This document shows, piece after piece, positions 13,388 through 26,301 of a stretch of 64,000 nucleotides of DNA (position 1 is the stretch's first letter; each line of letters begins with the position of its first letter). This DNA is from Selenia dentaria. Its lineage: Eukaryota > Arthropoda > Insecta > Lepidoptera > Geometridae. A model generated the notes under the pieces. It saw only the letters and a program-made list of their open reading frames with translations. It did no database searches and had not been told where the DNA came from. The stretch lies in NCBI GenBank assembly GCA_917880725.1, contig OU862886.1, positions 17,576,501-17,640,500 on the forward strand. The letters run 5' to 3'. A program made the translations under genes and the position numbers.

Positions 13388-15547
13388 CTGTGCGAGTGAG
13401 ATGTATGTAAGGCATGGAATGTTTTTCGTTGTTTTCATTGCATAATGTGGTGCGGGTGATGGAAGTCCAGAATTTATTCGTAGTACGTCGACAGATAATA
13501 ACACATTCATTTGTTTTTAACTATTACTTACAAATTGTTTTTTATGTCTGAAGCTATTTGTTTTGAATAGGCATTGCTACAAGAACCTTTGCCATGGACG
13601 CTTATGTTCATACATGCCTGCGCCGGTGGCACAGGAGCTAGCGTTTTTTATTTATAGCTCATGCTCATAAATCATTGAATCTTATCAGTTGTCACACTGA
13701 AGAATGTAATGCTAATGTTTTAAGACGCTACCGTAATACTTTTTGTGTGTTATAGAAGAATATCTGACTGACGATGGCCCAAGCTGCTGCGCCGTGCAGC
13801 TCTCCGAGCTGCTGTCCTGAGTAGCTGTCCTTAGCGGCTCTCCGAGCTGCTATCCGGAGAGACTCCAAGAAGCTGTCTTTGGTATGCATTAATAAAGAAT
13901 AATATCACTAAACTGTGCAAGTGAGATGTATGTAAGGCATGGAATGTTTTTTTTTTGTTTTCATTGCATAGTGTGGTGTGGGTGATGGAAGTCCAGAATT
14001 TAATCGTAGTACGTCGACAGATATTAACACATTCATTTGTTTTTAACTATTACTTACATATTGTTTTTTTATGTCTGAAGCTATTTGTTTTGAATAGGCA
14101 TTGCTACAAGAACCTTTGCCATGGACGCTTATGTACATACATGCCTGCGCCGGTGGGATAGGAGTTAGCTTTTTTATTTATAGCTCATGCTCATAAATCA
14201 TTGAATCTTATTAGTTGTCACACTGAAGAAAGTAATGCTAATGTTTTAAGACGCTACCGTGATACTTTTTGTGTGTTACAGAAGAATATCTGACTAACGA
14301 TGGCCCAAGCTGCTGCGCTGTGCAGCTCTCCAAGCTGCTGTCCTGAGTGGCTCATCGAGCTGCTGTCCTGAGCGGCTCTCCGAGCTGCTATCCGGAGAGA
14401 CTCCAAGAAGCTGTCTTTGGTATGCATTAATAAAGAAAAATATCACTAAACTGTGCGAGTGAGATGTATGTAAGGCATGGAATGTTTTTTTTTGTTTTCA
14501 TTGCATAGTGTGGTGTGGGTGATGGAAGTCCAGAATTTAATCGTAGTACGTCGACAGATATTAACACATTCATTTGTTTTTAAGTATTACTTACATATTG
14601 TTTTTTATGTCTGAAGCTATTTGTTTTGAATAGGCATTGCTACAAGAACCTTTGCCATAGACGCTTTTGTACATACATGCCAGCGCGGGTGGGATAGGAG
14701 CTATCTTTTTTATTTATAGCTCATGCTCATAAATCATTGAATCTTATCAGTTGTCACACTGAAGAAAGTAATGCTAATGTTTTAAGACGCTACCGTGATA
14801 CTTTTTGTGTGTTATAGAAGAATATCTGACTGACGATGGCCCAAGCTGCTGCGCCGTGCAGCTCTCCGAGCTGCTGTCCTGAGTGGCTCTCCGAGCTGCT
14901 GTCCTGAGTGGCTCTCCGAGCTGCTGTCCTGAGCGGCTCTCCGAGCTGCTATCCGGAGAGACTCCAAGAAGCTGTCTTTGGTATGCATTAATAAAGAATA
15001 ATATCACTAAACTGTGCAAGTGAGATGTATGTAAGGCATGGAATGTTTTTCTTTGTTTTCATTGCATAATGTGGTGCGGGTGATGGAAGTCCAGAATTTT
15101 ATCGTAGTACGTTGACAGATATTACCACATTCATTTGTTTTTAACTATTACTTTCCTATTGTTTTTTATGCCTGAAGCTATTTGTTTTGAATAGGCATTG
15201 CTACAAGAACCTTTGCCATAGACGCTTTTGTACATACATGCCTGCGCGGGTGGGATAGGAGCTAGCTTTTTTATTTATAGCTCATGCTCATAAATCATTG
15301 AATCTTATCAGTTGTCACACTGAAGAAAGTAATGCTAATGTTTTAAGACGCTACCGTGATACTTTTTGTGTGTTACAGAAGAATATCTGACTAACGATGG
15401 CCCAAGCTGCTGCGCTGTGCAGCTCTCCAAGCTGCTGTCCTGAGTGGCTCATCGAGCTGCTGTCCTGAGCGGCTCTTCGAGCTGCTATCCGGAGAGACTC
15501 CAAGAAGCTGTCTTTGGTATGCATTAATAAAGAATAATATCACTAAA
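13388..15547 (+). repeat. four-unit block, copy 1 (offset 24223 bp)
   Basis: Unit starts 13388, 13913, 14451 and 15012 match 37611, 38136, 38674 and 39235 with a constant offset of 24223 bp and the same unit lengths (525, 538, 561, 536). Shared rare markers include 'taagtattac', 'tgccagcgcggg' and 'gatattaccac'. Neither copy's immediate neighbours are fully collinear. Confidence 0.85.
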
Positions 15548-16477
15548 CTGTGCAAGTGAGATGTATGTAAGGCATGGAATGTTTTTCTTTGTTTTCATTG
15601 CATAATGTGGTGCGGGTGATGGAAGTTCAGAATTTTATCGTAGTACGTTGACAGATATTAACACATTCATTTGTTTTTAACTATTACTTACCTATTGTTT
15701 TTTATGCCTGAAGCTATTTGTTTTGAATAGGCATTGCTACAAGAACCTTTGCCATAGACGCTTTTGTACATACATGCCTGCGCCGGTGGGATAGGAGCTA
15801 GCTATTTTATTTATAGCTCATGCTCATAAATCATTGAATCTTATCAGTTGTCACACTGAAGAAAGTAATGCTAATGTTTTAAGACGCTACCGTGGTACTT
15901 TTTGTGTGTTACAGAAGAATATCTGACTAACGATGGCCCAAGCTGCTGCGCTGTGCAGCTCTCCAAGCTGCTGTCCTGAGTGGCTCATCGAGCTGCTGTC
16001 CTGAGCGGCTCTCCGAGCTGCTATCCGGAGAGACTCCAAGAAGCTGTCTTTGGTATGCATTAATAAAGAAAAATATCACTAAACTGTGCGAGTGAGATGT
16101 ATGTAAGGCATGGAATGTTTTTCTTTGTTTTCATTGCATAGTGTGGTGTGGGTGATGGAAGTCCAGAATTTAATCGTAGTACGTCGACAGATATTAACAC
16201 ATTCATTTGTTTTTAACTATTACTTACATATTGTTTTTTATGTCTGAAGCTATTTGTTTTGAATAGGCATTGCTACAAGAACCTTTGCCATGGACGCTTA
16301 TGTACATACATGCCTGCGCCGGTGGCACAGGAGCTAGCGTTTTTTATTTATAGTTCATGCTCATAAATCATTGAATCTTATCAGTTGTCACACTGAAGAA
16401 AGTAATGCTAATGTTTTAAGACGCTACCGTGATACTTTTTGTGTGTTATAGAAGAATATCTGACTGACGATGGCCCA

Positions 16478-16497
16478 AGCTGCTGCGCCGTGCAGCT
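16478..16497 (+). other. potential hairpin at the start of the GC-rich block
   Basis: Arms AGCTGC and GCAGCT flank an 8-base loop (tgcgccgt). The arrangement recurs in nearly all B-type units. In A-type units the loop reads tgcgctgt, so the stem is kept while the loop changes. One unit, near 60800, has a changed loop start (ctaggccgtgcag). Confidence 0.6.
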
Positions 16498-16570
16498 CTC
16501 CGAGCTGCTGTCCTGAGTGGCTCTCCGAGCTGCTGTCCTGAGCGGCTCTCCGAGCTGCTATCCGGAGAGA
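16496..16570 (+). repeat. GC-rich block of three 25-bp subrepeats
   Basis: Within the reference unit, three consecutive 25-bp copies occupy 16496-16520, 16521-16545 and 16546-16570. Each begins ctctccgagctgct; the third copy is degenerate (ctatccggagaga). Changes in the number of these copies account for most unit-length variation: one copy fewer gives 511-512 bp, one more gives 561-562 bp, and a 12-bp partial loss gives 525 bp. Because 25 is not a multiple of 3, each copy shifts reading frame, which argues against coding use. Confidence 0.9.
16546..16569 (+). other. potential hairpin in the last subrepeat
   Basis: Perfect 7-base inverted repeat, CTCTCCG and CGGAGAG, around a 10-base loop (agctgctatc). 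It is created by the degenerate third subrepeat. Units with 'ggagaggctccgag' after the right arm keep the stem. Whether it forms in vivo is unknown. Confidence 0.6.
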
Positions 16571-16598
16571 CTCCAAGAAGCTGTCTTTGGTATGCATT

Positions 16599-16604
16599 AA
16601 TAAA
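16599..16604 (+). other. AATAAA hexamer, one per unit
   Basis: Each typical unit carries one plus-strand AATAAA in 'gcattaataaagaa', about 20 bases before the phase marker. Some units have lost it: 'gcatttataaag' near 28445, 33281, 37048, 57170 and 60950, and 'gcattcataaag' near 59860 and 63631. It matches the polyadenylation hexamer, but in AT-rich DNA this may be chance; there is no evidence of transcription here. Confidence 0.35.
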
Positions 16605-19600
16605 GAATAATATCACTAAACTGTGCAAGTGAGATGTATGTAAGGCATGGAATGTTTTTCTTTGTTTTCATTGCATAATGTGGTGCGGGTGATGGAAGTC
16701 CAGAATTTTATCGTAGTACGTTGACAGATATTAACACATTCATTTGTTTTTAACTATTACTTACCTATTGTTTTTTATGCCTGAAGCTATTTGTTTTGAA
16801 TAGGCATTGCTACAAGAACCTTTGCCATAGACGCTTTTGTACATACATGCCTGCGCGGGTGGGATAAGAGCTAGCGTTTTTTATTTATAGCTCATGGCCA
16901 TAAATCATTGAATCTTATCAGTTGTCACACTGAAGAAAGTAATGCTAATGTTTTAAGACGCTACCGTGATACTTTTTGTGTGTTACAGAAGAATATCTGA
17001 CTAACGATGGCCCAAGCTGCTGCGCTGTGCAGCTCTCCAAGCTGCTGTCCTGAGTGGCTCATCGAGCTGCTGTCCTGAGCGGCTCTCCGAGCTGCTATCC
17101 GGAGAGACTCCAAGAAGCTGTCTTTGGTATGCATTAATAAAGAAAAATATCACTTATCTGTGCGAGTGAGATGTATGTAAGGCATGGAATGTTTTTCGTT
17201 GTTTTCATTGCATAATGTGGTGCGGGTGATGGAAGTCCAGAATTTATTCGTAGTACGTCGACAGATAATAACACATTCATTTGTTTTTAACTATTACTTA
17301 CAAATTGTTTTTTATGTCTGAAGCTATTTGTTTTAAATAGGCATTGCTACAAGAACCTTTGCCATGGACGCTTATGTTCATACATGCCTGCGCCGGTGGC
17401 ACAGGAGCTAGCGTTTTTTATTTATAGCTCATGCTCATAAATCATTGAATCTTATCAGTTGTCACACTGAAGAATGTAATGCTAATGTTTTAAGACGCTA
17501 CCGTAATACTTTTTGTGTGTTATAGAAGAATATCTGACTGACGATGGCCCAGGCTGCTGCGCCGTGCAGCTCTCCGAGCTGCTGTCCTGAGTAGCTCTCC
17601 AAGCTGCTGTCCTTAGCGGCTCTCCGAGCTGCTATCCGGAGAGACTCCAAGAAGCTGTCTTTGGTATGCATTAATAAAGAATAATATCACTAAACTGTGC
17701 AAGTGAGATGTATGTAAGGCATGGAATGTTTTTTTTTTGTTTTCATTGCATAGTGTGGTGTGGGTGATGGAAGTCCAGAATTTAATCGTAGTACGTCGAC
17801 AGATATTAACACATTCATTTGTTTTTAACTATTACTTACATATTGTTTTTTATGTCTGAAGCTATTTGTTTTGAATAGGCATTGCTACAAGAACCTTTGC
17901 CATGGACGCTTATGTACATACATGCCTGCGCAGGTGGCACAGGAGCTAGCGTTTTTTATTTATAGCTCATGCTCATAAGTCATTGAATCTTATCAGTTGT
18001 CACACTGAAGATAGTAATGCTAATGTTTTGAGACGCTACCGTGATACTTATTGTGTGTAATAGAAGAATATCTGACTGACGATGGCCCAAGCTGCTGCGC
18101 CGTGCAGCTCTCCGAGCTGCTGTCCTGAGTAGCTCTCCGAGCTGCTGTCCTTAGCGGCTCTCCGAGCTGCTATCCGGAGAGACTCCAAGAAGCTGTCTTT
18201 GGTATGCATTAATAAAGAAAAATATCACTAAACTGTGCAAGTGAGATGTATGTAAGGCATGGAATGTTTTTCTTTGTTTTCATTGCATAATGTGGTGCGG
18301 GTGATGGAAGTCCAGAATTTTATCGTAGTACGTTGACAGATATTAACACATTCATTTGTTTTTAACTATTACTTACCTATTGTTTTTTATGCCTGAAGCT
18401 ATTTGTTTTGAATAGGCATTGCTACAAGAACCTTTGCCATAGACGCTTTTGTACATACATGCCTGCGCCGGTGGGATAGGAGCTAGCTATTTTATTTATA
18501 GCTCATGCTCATAAATCATTGAATCTTATCAGTTGTCACACTGAAGAAAGTAATGCTAATGTTTTAAGACGCTACCGTGATACTTTTTGTGTGTTACAGA
18601 AGAATATCTGACTAACGATGGCCCAAGCTGCTGCGCTGTGCAGATCTCCAAGCTGCTGTCCTGAGTGGCTCATCGAGCTGCTGTCCTGAGCGGCTCTCCG
18701 AGCTGCTATCCGGAGAGACTCCAAGAAGCTGTCTTTGGTATGCATTAATAAAGAAAAATATCACTAAACTGTGCGAGTGAGATATATGTAAGGCATGGAA
18801 TGTTTTTCTTTGTTTTTATTGCATAGTGTGGTGTGGGTGATGGAAGTCCATAATTTAATCGTAGTACGTCGACAGATATTAACACATTCATTTGTTTTTA
18901 ACTATTACTTACATATTGTTTTTTATGTCTGAAGCTATTTGTTTTGAATAGGCATTGCTACAAGAACCTTTGCCATGGACGCTTATGTACATACATGCCT
19001 GCGCCGGTGGCACAGGAGCTAGCGTTTTTTATTTATAGTTCATGCTCATAAATCATTGAATCTTATCAGTTGTCACACTGAAGAAAGTAATGCTAATGTT
19101 TTAAGACGCTACCGTGATACTTTTTGTGTGTTATAGAAGAATATCTGACTGACGATGGCCCAAGCTGCTGCGCCGTGCAGCTCTCCGAGCTGCTGTCCTG
19201 AGTGGCTCTCCGAGCTGCTGTTCTGAGCGGCTCTCCGAGCTGCTATCCGGAGAGACTCCAAGAAGCTGTCTTTGGTATGCATTAATAAAGAATAATATCA
19301 CTAAACTGTGCAAGTGAGATGTATGTAAGGCATGGAATGTTTTTCTTTGTTTTCATTGCATAATGTGGTGCGGGTGATGGAAGTCCAGAATTTTGTCGTA
19401 GTACGTTGACAGATATAAACACATTCATTTGTTTTTAACTATTACTTACCTATTGTTTTTTATGCCTGAAGCTATTTGTTTTGAATAGGCATTGCTACAA
19501 GAACCTTTGCCATAGACGCTTTTGTACATACATGCCTGCGCGGGTGGGATAGGAGCTAGCGTTTTTTATTTATAGCTCATGGCCATAAATCATTGAATCT

Positions 19601-22526
19601 TATCAGTTGTCACACTGAAGAAAGTAATGCTAATGTTTTAAGACGCTACCGTGATACTTTTTGTGTGTTACAGAAGAATATCTGACTAACGATGGCCCAA
19701 GCTGCTGCGCTGTGCAGCTCTCCAAGCTGCTGTCCTGAGTGGCTCATCGAGCTGCTGTCCTGAGCGGCTCTCCGAGCTGCTATCCGGAGAGACTCCAAGA
19801 AGCTGTCTTTGGTATGCATTAATAAAGAAAAATATCACTAAACTGTGCGAGTGAGATGTATGTAAGGCATGGAATGTTTTTTTTTATTTTCATTGCATAG
19901 TGTGGTGTGGGTAATGGAAGTCCAGAATTTAATCGTAGTACGTCGACAGATATTAACACATTCATTTGTTTTTAACTATTACTTACCTATTGTTTTTTAT
20001 GCCTGAAGCTATTTGTTTTGAATAGGCATTGCTACAAGAACCTTTGCCATAGACGCTTTTGTACATACATGCCTGCGCCGGTGGGATAGGAGCTAGCTTT
20101 TTTATTTATAGCTCATGCTCATAAATCATTGAATCTTATCAGTTGTCACACTGAAGAAAGTAATGCTAATGTTTTAAGACGCTACCGTGGTACTTTTTGT
20201 GTGTTACAGAAGAATATCTGACTAACGATGGCCCAAGCTGCTGCGCTGTGCAGCTCTCCAAGCTGCTGTCCTGAGTGGCTCATCGAGCTGCTGTCCTGAG
20301 CGGCTCTCCGAGCTGCTATCCGGAGAGACTCCAAGAAGCTGTCTTTGGTATGCATTAATAAAGAAAAATATCACTAAACTGTGCGAGTGAGATGTATGTA
20401 AGGCATGGAATGTTTTTCTTTGTTTTCATTGCATAGTGTGGTGTGGGTGATGGAAGTCCAGAATTTAATCGTAGTACGTCGACAGATATTAACACATTCA
20501 TTTGTTTTTAACTATTACTTACATATTGTTTTTTATGTCTGAAGCTATTTGTTTTGAATAGGCATTGCTACAAGAACCTTTGCCATGGACGCTTATGTAC
20601 ATACATGCCTGCGCCGGTGGCACAGGAGCTAGCGTTTTTATTTATAGTTCATGCTCATAAATCATTGAATCTTATCAGTTGTCACACTGAAGAAAGTAAT
20701 GCTAATGTTTTAAGACGCTACCGTGATACTTTTTGTGTGTTATAGAAGAATATCTGACTGACGATGGCCCAAGCTGCTGCGCCGTGCAGCTCTCCGAGCT
20801 GCTGTCCTGAGTGGCTCTCCGAGCTGCTGTCCTGAGCGGCTCTCCGAGCTGCTATCCGGAGAGACTCCAAGAAGCTGTCTTTGGTATGCATTAATAAAGA
20901 ATAATATCACTAAACTGTGCAAGTGAGATGTATGTAAGGCATGGAATGTTTTTCTTTGTTTTCATTGCATAATGTGGTGCGGGTGATGGAAGTCCAGAAT
21001 TTTATCGTAGTACGTTGACAGATATTAACACATTCATTTGTTTTTAACTATTACTTACCTATTGTTTTTTATGCCTGAAGCTATTTGTTTTGAATAGGCA
21101 TTGCTACAAGAACCTTTGCCATAGACGCTTTTGTACATACATGCCTGCGCGGGTGGGATAGGAGCTAGCGTTTTTTATTTATAGCTCATGGCCATAAATC
21201 ATTGAATCTTATCAGTTGTCACACTGAAGAAAGTAATGCTAATGTTTTAAGACGCTACCGTGATACTTTTTGTGTGTTACAGAAGAATATCTGACTAACG
21301 ATGGCCCAAGCTGCTGCGCTGTGCAGCTCTCCAAGCTGCTGTCCTGAGTGGCTCATCGAGCTGCTGTCCTGAGCGGCTCTCCGAGCTGCTATCCGGAGAG
21401 ACTCCAAGAAGCTGTCTTTGGTATGCATTAATAAAGAAAAATATCACTTAACTGTGCGAGTGAGATGTATGTAAGGCATGGAATGTTTTTCGTTGTTTTC
21501 ATTGCATAATGTGGTGCGGGTGATGGAAGTCCAGAATTTATTCGTAGTACGTCGACAGATAATAACACATTCATTTGTTTTTAACTATTACTTACAAATT
21601 GTTTTTTATGTCTGAAGCTATTTGTTTTAAATAGGCATTGCTACAAGAACCTTTGCCATGGACGCTTATGTTCATACATGCCTGCGCCGGTGGCACAGGA
21701 GCTAGCGTTTTTTATTTATAGCTCATGCTCATAAATCATTGAATCTTATCAGTTGTCACACTGAAGAATGTAATGCTAATGTTTTAAGACGCTACCGTAA
21801 TACTTTTTGTGTGTTATAGAAGAATATCTGACTGACGATGGCCCAAGCTGCTGCGCCGTGCAGCTCTCCGAGCTGCTGTCCTGAGTAGCTCTCCAAGCTG
21901 CTGTCCTTAGCGGCTCTCCGAGCTGCTATCCGGAGAGACTCCAAGAAGCTGTCTTTGGTATGCATTAATAAAGAATAATATCACTAAACTGTGCAAGTGA
22001 GATGTATGTAAGGCATGGAATGTTTTTTTTTTGTTTTCATTGCATAGTGTGGTGTGGGTGATGGAAGTCCAGAATTTAATCGTAGTACGTCGACAGATAT
22101 TAACACATTCATTTGTTTTTAACTATTACTTACATATTGTTTTTTATGTCTGAAGCTATTTGTTTTGAATAGGCATTGCTACAAGAACCTTTGCCATGGA
22201 CGCTTATGTACATACATGCCTGCGCAGGTGGCACAGGAGCTAGCGTTTTTTATTTATAGCTCATGCTCATAAGTCATTGAATCTTATCAGTTGTCACACT
22301 AAAGATAGTAATGCTAATGTTTTAAGACGCTACCGTGATACTTATTGTGTGTAATAGAAGAATATCTGACTGACGACGGCCCAAGCTGCTGCGCCGTGCA
22401 GCTCTCCGAGCTGCTGTCCTGAGTGGCTCATCAAGCTGCTGCCCTGAGCGGCTCTCCGAGCTGCTATCCGGAGAGGCTCCGAGAAGCTGTCTTTGGTATG
22501 CCATAATAAAGAAAAATATTACTAAA

Positions 22527-23619
22527 CTGTGCGAGTGAGATGTATGTAAGGCATGGAATGTTTTTCTTTGTTTTCATTGCATAATGTGGTGCGGGTGATG
22601 GTAGTCCAGAATTTTATCGTAGTACGTCGACAGATATTAACACATTCATTTGTTTTTAACTATTACTTACATATTGTTTTTTATGTCTGAAGCTATTTTT
22701 TTTGAATAGGCATTGCTACAAGAACCTTTGCCATGGACGCTTATGTACATACATGCCTGCGCCGGTGGCACAGGAGCTAGCTTTTTTAATTTATAGCTCA
22801 AGCTTATAAATCACTGAATCTTATTAGTTGTCACACTGAAGAAAGTAATGCTAATGTTTTAAGACGCTACCGTGATACTTTTTGTGTGTTATAGAAGAAT
22901 ATCTGACTGACGATAGCCCAAGCTGCTGCGCCGTGCAGCTCTCCGAGCTGCTGTCCTGAGTGGCTCTCCGAGCTGCTGTCCTGAGCGGCTCTCCGAGCTG
23001 CTGTCCTGAGCGGCTCTCCGAGCTGCTATCCGGAGAGACTCCAAAAAGCTGTCTTTGGTATGCATTAATAAAGAATAATATCACTGAACAGTGTGAGTGA
23101 GATGTATGTAAGGCATGGAATGTTTTTCTTTGTTTCCATTGCATAATGTGGTGCGGGTGATGGTAGTCCAGAATTTTATCGTAGTACGTCGATAGATATT
23201 AACACATTCATTTGTTTTTAACTTTTACTTACATATTGTTTTTTATGTCTGAAGCTATTTTTTTTGAATAGGCATTGCTACAAGAACCTTTGCCATAGAC
23301 GCTTATGTACATACATGCCTGCGCCGGTGGGATAGGAGATAGCTTTTTTTATTTATAGCTTATGCTCATAAATCATTGAATCTTATCAGTTGTCACACTG
23401 AAGAAAGTAATAATAATGTTTTAAGACGCTACCGTGATACTTTTTGTGTGAAGAATATCTGACTGACGATGGCCCAAGCTGCTGCGCCGTGCAGCTCTCC
23501 GAGCTGCTGTCCTGAGTGGCTCTCCGAGCTGCTGTCCTGAGCGGCTCTCCGAGCTGCTATCCGGAGAGACTCCAAGAAGCTGTCTTTGGTATGCGTTAAT
23601 AAAGAAAAATATCACTGAG
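22527..23619 (+). repeat. 562+531 bp two-unit cassette, copy 1
   Basis: The first unit (562 bp) has an added 25-bp subrepeat and markers 'gatggtagtcc', 'cttttttaatttatag' and 'agcttataaatcac'. The second (531 bp) begins with 'cagtgtgagtg', contains 'gtaataataatg', and has lost ttatag between 'tttttgtgtg' and 'aagaatatc'. This copy carries 'gacgatagccc', also seen at 26302 but not in later copies. Confidence 0.85.
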
Positions 23620-24693
23620 CTGTGCGAGTGAGATGTACGTAAGGCATGGAATGTTTTTCTTTGTTTTCATTGCATAATGTGGTGCGGGTGATGGAAGTCC
23701 AGAATTTAATCGTAGTACGTCGACAGATATTAACACATTCATTTGTTTTTAACTATTACTTACAAATTGTTTTTTATGTCTGAAGCTATTTGTTTTAAAT
23801 AGGCATTGCTACAAGAACCTTTGCCATGGACGCTTATGTACATACATGCCTGCGCAGGTGGCACAGGAGCTAGCGTTTTTTATTTATAGCTCATGCTCAT
23901 AAGTCATTGAATCTTATCAGTTGTCACACTAAAGATAGTAATGCTAATGTTTTAAGACGCTACCGTGATACTTATTGTGTGTAATAGAAGAATATCTGAC
24001 TGACGACGGCCCAAGCTGCTGCGCCGTGCAGCTCTCCGAGCTGCTGTCCTGAGTGGCTCATCAAGCTGCTGCCCTGAGCGGCTCTCCGAGCTGCTATCCG
24101 GAGAGGCTCCGAGAAGCTGTCTTTGGTATGCCATAATAAAGAAAAATATTACTAAACTGTGCGAGTGAGATGTATGTAAGGCATGGAATGTTTTTCTTTG
24201 TTTTCATTGCATAATGTGGTGCGGGTGATGGTAGTCCAGAATTTTATCGTAGTACGTCGACAGATATTAACACATTCATTTGTTTTTAACTGTCACTTAC
24301 CTATTGTTTTTTATGCCTGAAGCTATTTGTTTTAAATAGGCATTGCTACAAGAACCTTTGCCATGGACGCTTATGTACAAACATGCCTGCGCCGGTGGCA
24401 TAGGAGCTAACCTTTATTATTTGTAGCTCATGCTCATAAATCATTGAATCTTATCAGTTGTCACACTGAAGAAAGTAATGCTAATGTTTTAAGATGCTAC
24501 CGTGATACTTTTTGTGTGTTACAGAAGAATATCTGACTAACGATGGCCCAAGCTGCTGCGCTGTGCAGCTCTCCAAGCTGCTGTCCTGAGTGGCTCATCG
24601 AGCTGCTGTCCTGAGCGGCTCTTCGAGCTGCTATCCGGAGAGACTCCAAGAAGCTGTCTTTGGTATGCATTAATAAAGAATAATATCACTAAA

Positions 24694-25765
24694 CTGTGCA
24701 AGTGAGATGTATGTAAGGCATGGAATGTTTTTCTTTGTTTTCATTGCATAATGTGGTGCGGGTGATGGAAGTCCAGAATTTTATCGTAGTACGTTGACAG
24801 ATATTAACACATTCATTTGTTTTTAACTATTACTTACCTATTGTTTTTTATGCCTGAAGCTATTTGTTTTGAATAGGCATTGCTACAAGAACCTTTGCCA
24901 TAGACGCTTTTGTACATACATGCCTGCGCCGGTGGGATAGGAGCTAGCTTTTTTATTTATAGCTCATGCTCATAAATCATTGAATCTTATCAGTTGTCAC
25001 ACTGAAGAAAGTAATGCTAATGTTTTAAGACGCTACCGTGGTACTTTTTGTGTGTTACAGAAGAATATCTGACTAACGATGGCCCAAGCTGCTGCGCTGT
25101 GCAGCTCTCCAAGCTGCTGTCCTGAGTGGCTCATCGAGCTGCTGTCCTGAGCGGCTCTTCGAGCTGCTATCCGGAGAGACTCCAAGAAGCTGTCTTTGGT
25201 ATGCATTAATAAAGAATAATATCACTAAACTGTGCAAGTGAGATGTATGTAAGGCATGGAATGTTTTTCTTTGTTTTCATTGCATAATGTGGTGCGGGTG
25301 ATGGAAGTCCAGAATTTTATCGTAGTACGTTGACAGATATTAACACATTCATTTGTTTTTAACTATTACTTACCTATTGTTTTTTATGCCTGAAGCTATT
25401 TGTTTTGAATAGGCATTGCTACAAGAACCTTTGCCATAGACGCTTTTGTACATACATGCCTGCGCCGGTGGGATAGGAGCTAGCTTTTTTATTTATAGCT
25501 CATGCTCATAAATCATTGAATCTTATCAGTTGTCACACTGAAGAAAGTAATGCTAATGTTTTAAGACGCTACCGTGGTACTTTTTGTGTGTTACAGAAGA
25601 ATATCTGACTAACGATGGCCCAAGCTGCTGCGCTGTGCAGCTCTCCAAGCTGCTGTCCTGAGTGGCTCATCGAGCTGCTGTCCTGAGCGGCTCTCCGAGC
25701 TGCTATCCGGAGAGACTCCAAGAAGCTGTCTTTGGTATGCATTAATAAAGAAAAATATCACTAAA
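24694..25765 (+). repeat. tandem pair of nearly identical A units
   Basis: Two consecutive 536-bp units (24694-25229 and 25230-25765) share every A marker and 'accgtggtac'. They look like one unit duplicated recently. The following unit (25766) matches the one at 20379, with an offset of 5387 bp. Confidence 0.75.
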
Positions 25766-26301
25766 CTGTGCGAGTGAGATGTATGTAAGGCATGGAATGT
25801 TTTTCTTTGTTTTCATTGCATAGTGTAGTGTGGGTGATGGAAGTCCAGAATTTAATCGTAGTACGTCGACAGATATTAACACATTCATTTGTTTTTAACT
25901 ATTACTTACATATTGTTTTTTATGTCTGAAGCTATTTGTTTTGAATAGGCATTGCTACAAGAACCTTTGCCATGGACGTTTATGTACATACATGCCTGCG
26001 CCGGTGGCACAGGAGCTAGCGTTTTTATTTATAGTTCATGCTCATAAATCATTGAATCTTATCAGTTGTCACACTGAAGAAAGTAATGCTAATGTTTTAA
26101 GACGCTACCGTGATACTTTTTGTGTGTTATAGAAGAATATCTGACTGACGATGGCCCAAGCTGCTGCGCCGTGCAGCTCTCCGAGCTGCTGTCCTGAGTG
26201 GCTCTCCGAGCTGCTGTCCTGAGCGGCTCTCCGAGCTGCTATCCGGAGAGACTCCAAGAAGCTGTCTTTGGTATGCATTAATAAAGAATAATATTACTAA
26301 A

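Larger units (their letters stand above)
16084..16620 (+). repeat. representative satellite unit, 537 bp (B type)
   Basis: Chosen as reference because it has modal length and no visible indel. Order of landmarks: an AT-rich first part; a GTCGAC palindrome at 16183-16188; a long T-rich stretch; a GCTAGC palindrome at 16333-16338; a short T-rich tract ending in ttatag just before 'aagaatatctgac'; a GC-rich block at about 16471-16580 with a hairpin-forming start and 25-bp subrepeats; AATAAA at 16599-16604. B-type markers present are gtcgacag, acatattg, catggac, ggtggcacag, gttatag and gactgac. Function is unknown. Confidence 0.9.

Noticed and set aside
16084..16620. A CENP-B-box-like motif in the unit
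   Set aside because: No match to the core pattern with TTCG and CGGG at the required spacing was found by eye; the isolated CGGG and TTCG present are not correctly spaced.
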